Below, in pieces: positions 63,042 to 64,000 of a DNA stretch of 64,000 nt. The DNA is taken from positions 1 to 64,000 of the forward strand of contig CAWDJV010000007.1 in NCBI GenBank assembly GCA_963802795.1. The letters run 5' to 3'. Origin of the DNA: JAIBJN01 sp963802795 (GTDB taxonomy: Bacteria > Actinomycetota > Thermoleophilia > Gaiellales > Gaiellaceae). Positions within the stretch are counted from its first letter, which is position 1, and each line of letters starts with the position of its first letter. Both the position numbers and the translations under genes were made by a program. Below the pieces are notes generated by a model. It was not told where the DNA came from. It did not search any database and saw only the letters and a list, made by a program, of their open reading frames with translations.

Positions 63042-64000
63042 ATGCCCGACGTCGCAGGGAGGGTGGCGGACACCTTCGAGGCAAGGGTCCGCGAGCACGA
63101 GGAGAGCTGGCTCTCCCCGCTGGCCGTGCGCTCGTACGAGACACGCGGGCGTGCGTACCCCGAGGAGGAGGAGTGCCGCCTGCGGACGCCGTTCCAGCGC
63201 GACCGGGACCGCATCGTCCACTGCAAGGCGTTTCGGCGCCTGAAGCACAAGACTCAGGTCTTCATCGACCCGCAGGGCGACCACTACCGCACCCGGCTCA
63301 CGCACACGCTCGAGACCGCCGGCATCTCGCGGACGGTCGCACGCGCGTTGCGTCTGAACGAGGACCTCGCCGAGGCGATCGCGCTCGGCCACGACCTCGG
63401 GCATGCCCCGTTCGGCCACACCGGGGAGGAGGCGCTCGACGAGGTCGCCTCCCAGCGTTTCGGACGCCGCTTCCGCCACAACGAGCAATCACTCCGCGTC
63501 GTCGAGATCCTCGAGCGGGACGGACGGGGGCTCAACCTCACAGAGGAGGCACGCGACGGGATCCTCAACCACACCGGCGCCAACGAGCCCGGGACGCTCG
63601 AGGGGAAGATCGTGCGCATCGTCGACCGGGTCGCGTACATCAACCACGACATCGACGACGCTGTGCGGGCGGGAGTCCTGCGGCCGGAGGACCTGCCCGC
63701 GCACGAGATCGCCCTCCTCGGCGAGCGAGGATCGCGGCGCATCGACACGCTCGTGCACGACATCGTCGAGACCTCGGCGGAGTCGGGCGACATCGTCCAG
63801 AGCGAGGAGGTCGGCCGCGCGATGCTCGACCTCCGCGCGTTCATGTTCGAGCAGGTCTATCTCGGGCCCGCCGGGCTCGAGCAGCGGGCACAGGCGGTCG
63901 ACACCGTGCGCCGGATCTTCGACGTGCTCGTGGCGCACCCCGAGGAGCTGCCGCCGGATCGGCCGGGGGATCTTCCCGAGCGGGTCACCGACTACGTCGC
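63042..64000 (+). CDS. dgt: Deoxyguanosinetriphosphate triphosphohydrolase-like protein, cut by the window edge
   Basis: HD-domain dNTPase. Starts at ATG 63042: PDVAGRVADTFEARVREHEE, then CRLRTPFQRDRDRIVHCKAF, RRLKHKTQVFIDPQGDHYRT, LTHTLETAGISRTVARALRL, and the HD pair ALGHDLGHAPFGHTGEEAL. Later NEQSLRVVEILERDGRG, DGILNHTGANEPGTLEGKIV and DRVAYINHDIDDAVRAGVL. 319 codons are visible; about a fifth of the protein is missing on the right. It hydrolyses dNTPs to nucleosides and triphosphate. Confidence 0.94.
   Translation, partial: MPDVAGRVADTFEARVREHEESWLSPLAVRSYETRGRAYPEEEECRLRTPFQRDRDRIVHCKAFRRLKHKTQVFIDPQGDHYRTRLTHTLETAGISRTVARALRLNEDLAEAIALGHDLGHAPFGHTGEEALDEVASQRFGRRFRHNEQSLRVVEILERDGRGLNLTEEARDGILNHTGANEPGTLEGKIVRIVDRVAYINHDIDDAVRAGVLRPEDLPAHEIALLGERGSRRIDTLVHDIVETSAESGDIVQSEEVGRAMLDLRAFMFEQVYLGPAGLEQRAQAVDTVRRIFDVLVAHPEELPPDRPGDLPERVTDYV

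Overview
The window is high-GC DNA from a bacterium that looks like a deep-branching actinobacterium of the class Thermoleophilia (Gaiellales-like). The basis is the 16S text, the gene families (WhiG/FliA sigma, FusA2-type EF-G, SigK/RskA, PASTA-PBP, GatCAB), frequent GTG/TTG starts and dense GTGA/ATGA start-stop overlaps. This placement is inference; a 16S search would settle it. The sequence carries at least eight single-base frameshifts inside otherwise well-conserved genes (EF-G-like, an LVIVD paralog, AGXT-like, SerA, PBP/PASTA, SigK, TPR, M48 protease). I read these mostly as assembly or read errors of a metagenome-type or long-read contig, not as mass gene decay.

Layout. 1-8.7 kb: tRNA-Trp, WhiG-type sigma factor, GNAT, EF-G-like GTPase with a zinc-ribbon partner, MFS/MaoC, then aldehyde dehydrogenase, cupin, NIF3-like and RNase H genes. 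8.75-12.82 kb: a 4.1-kb integrated element in the 3' end of tRNA-Gly(GCC). It is bounded by a 44-bp direct repeat and holds an HTH protein, an integrase remnant, an HNH protein, a cyclic-nucleotide-binding protein, two secreted RTX-repeat proteins and a possible terminase remnant. 13-24 kb: small secreted and membrane proteins, a DUF6325/SHOCT/methyltransferase operon, an ECF sigma, tRNA-Cys, HMG-CoA reductase, an ICMT-like protein and FolD. 24.3-28 kb: cold-shock protein and gatC-gatA-gatB. 28-36.5 kb: a LigD-type polymerase, then four tandem paralogs of a large secreted LVIVD-repeat protein. Each paralog has its own promoter-like motif, a shared structured leader and its own terminator. 36.6-42.9 kb: a tightly coupled amino-acid operon (AGXT-like, SerA, YbaK, IlvE, DegT, RemA-like, Aag). 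42.8-52.1 kb: PASTA/PBP1A, then SigK-RskA divergent from DUF4331, TPR and two Ni/Co transporter genes. 52.2-60.1 kb: tyrS and a 16S-23S-5S operon. 60.1-64 kb: M48 protease, histidine phosphatase, cupin, SDR and a 3'-truncated dGTPase.

The two strongest unusual systems are these. (1) The 23S gene carries two group I-type introns, at positions equivalent to E. coli 1917 and 1951, each with a LAGLIDADG endonuclease ORF. They are separated by an exon of exactly 34 nt. (2) The four-gene secreted LVIVD family shows mosaic relationships between copies and a conserved, apparently undescribed 5' leader hairpin.
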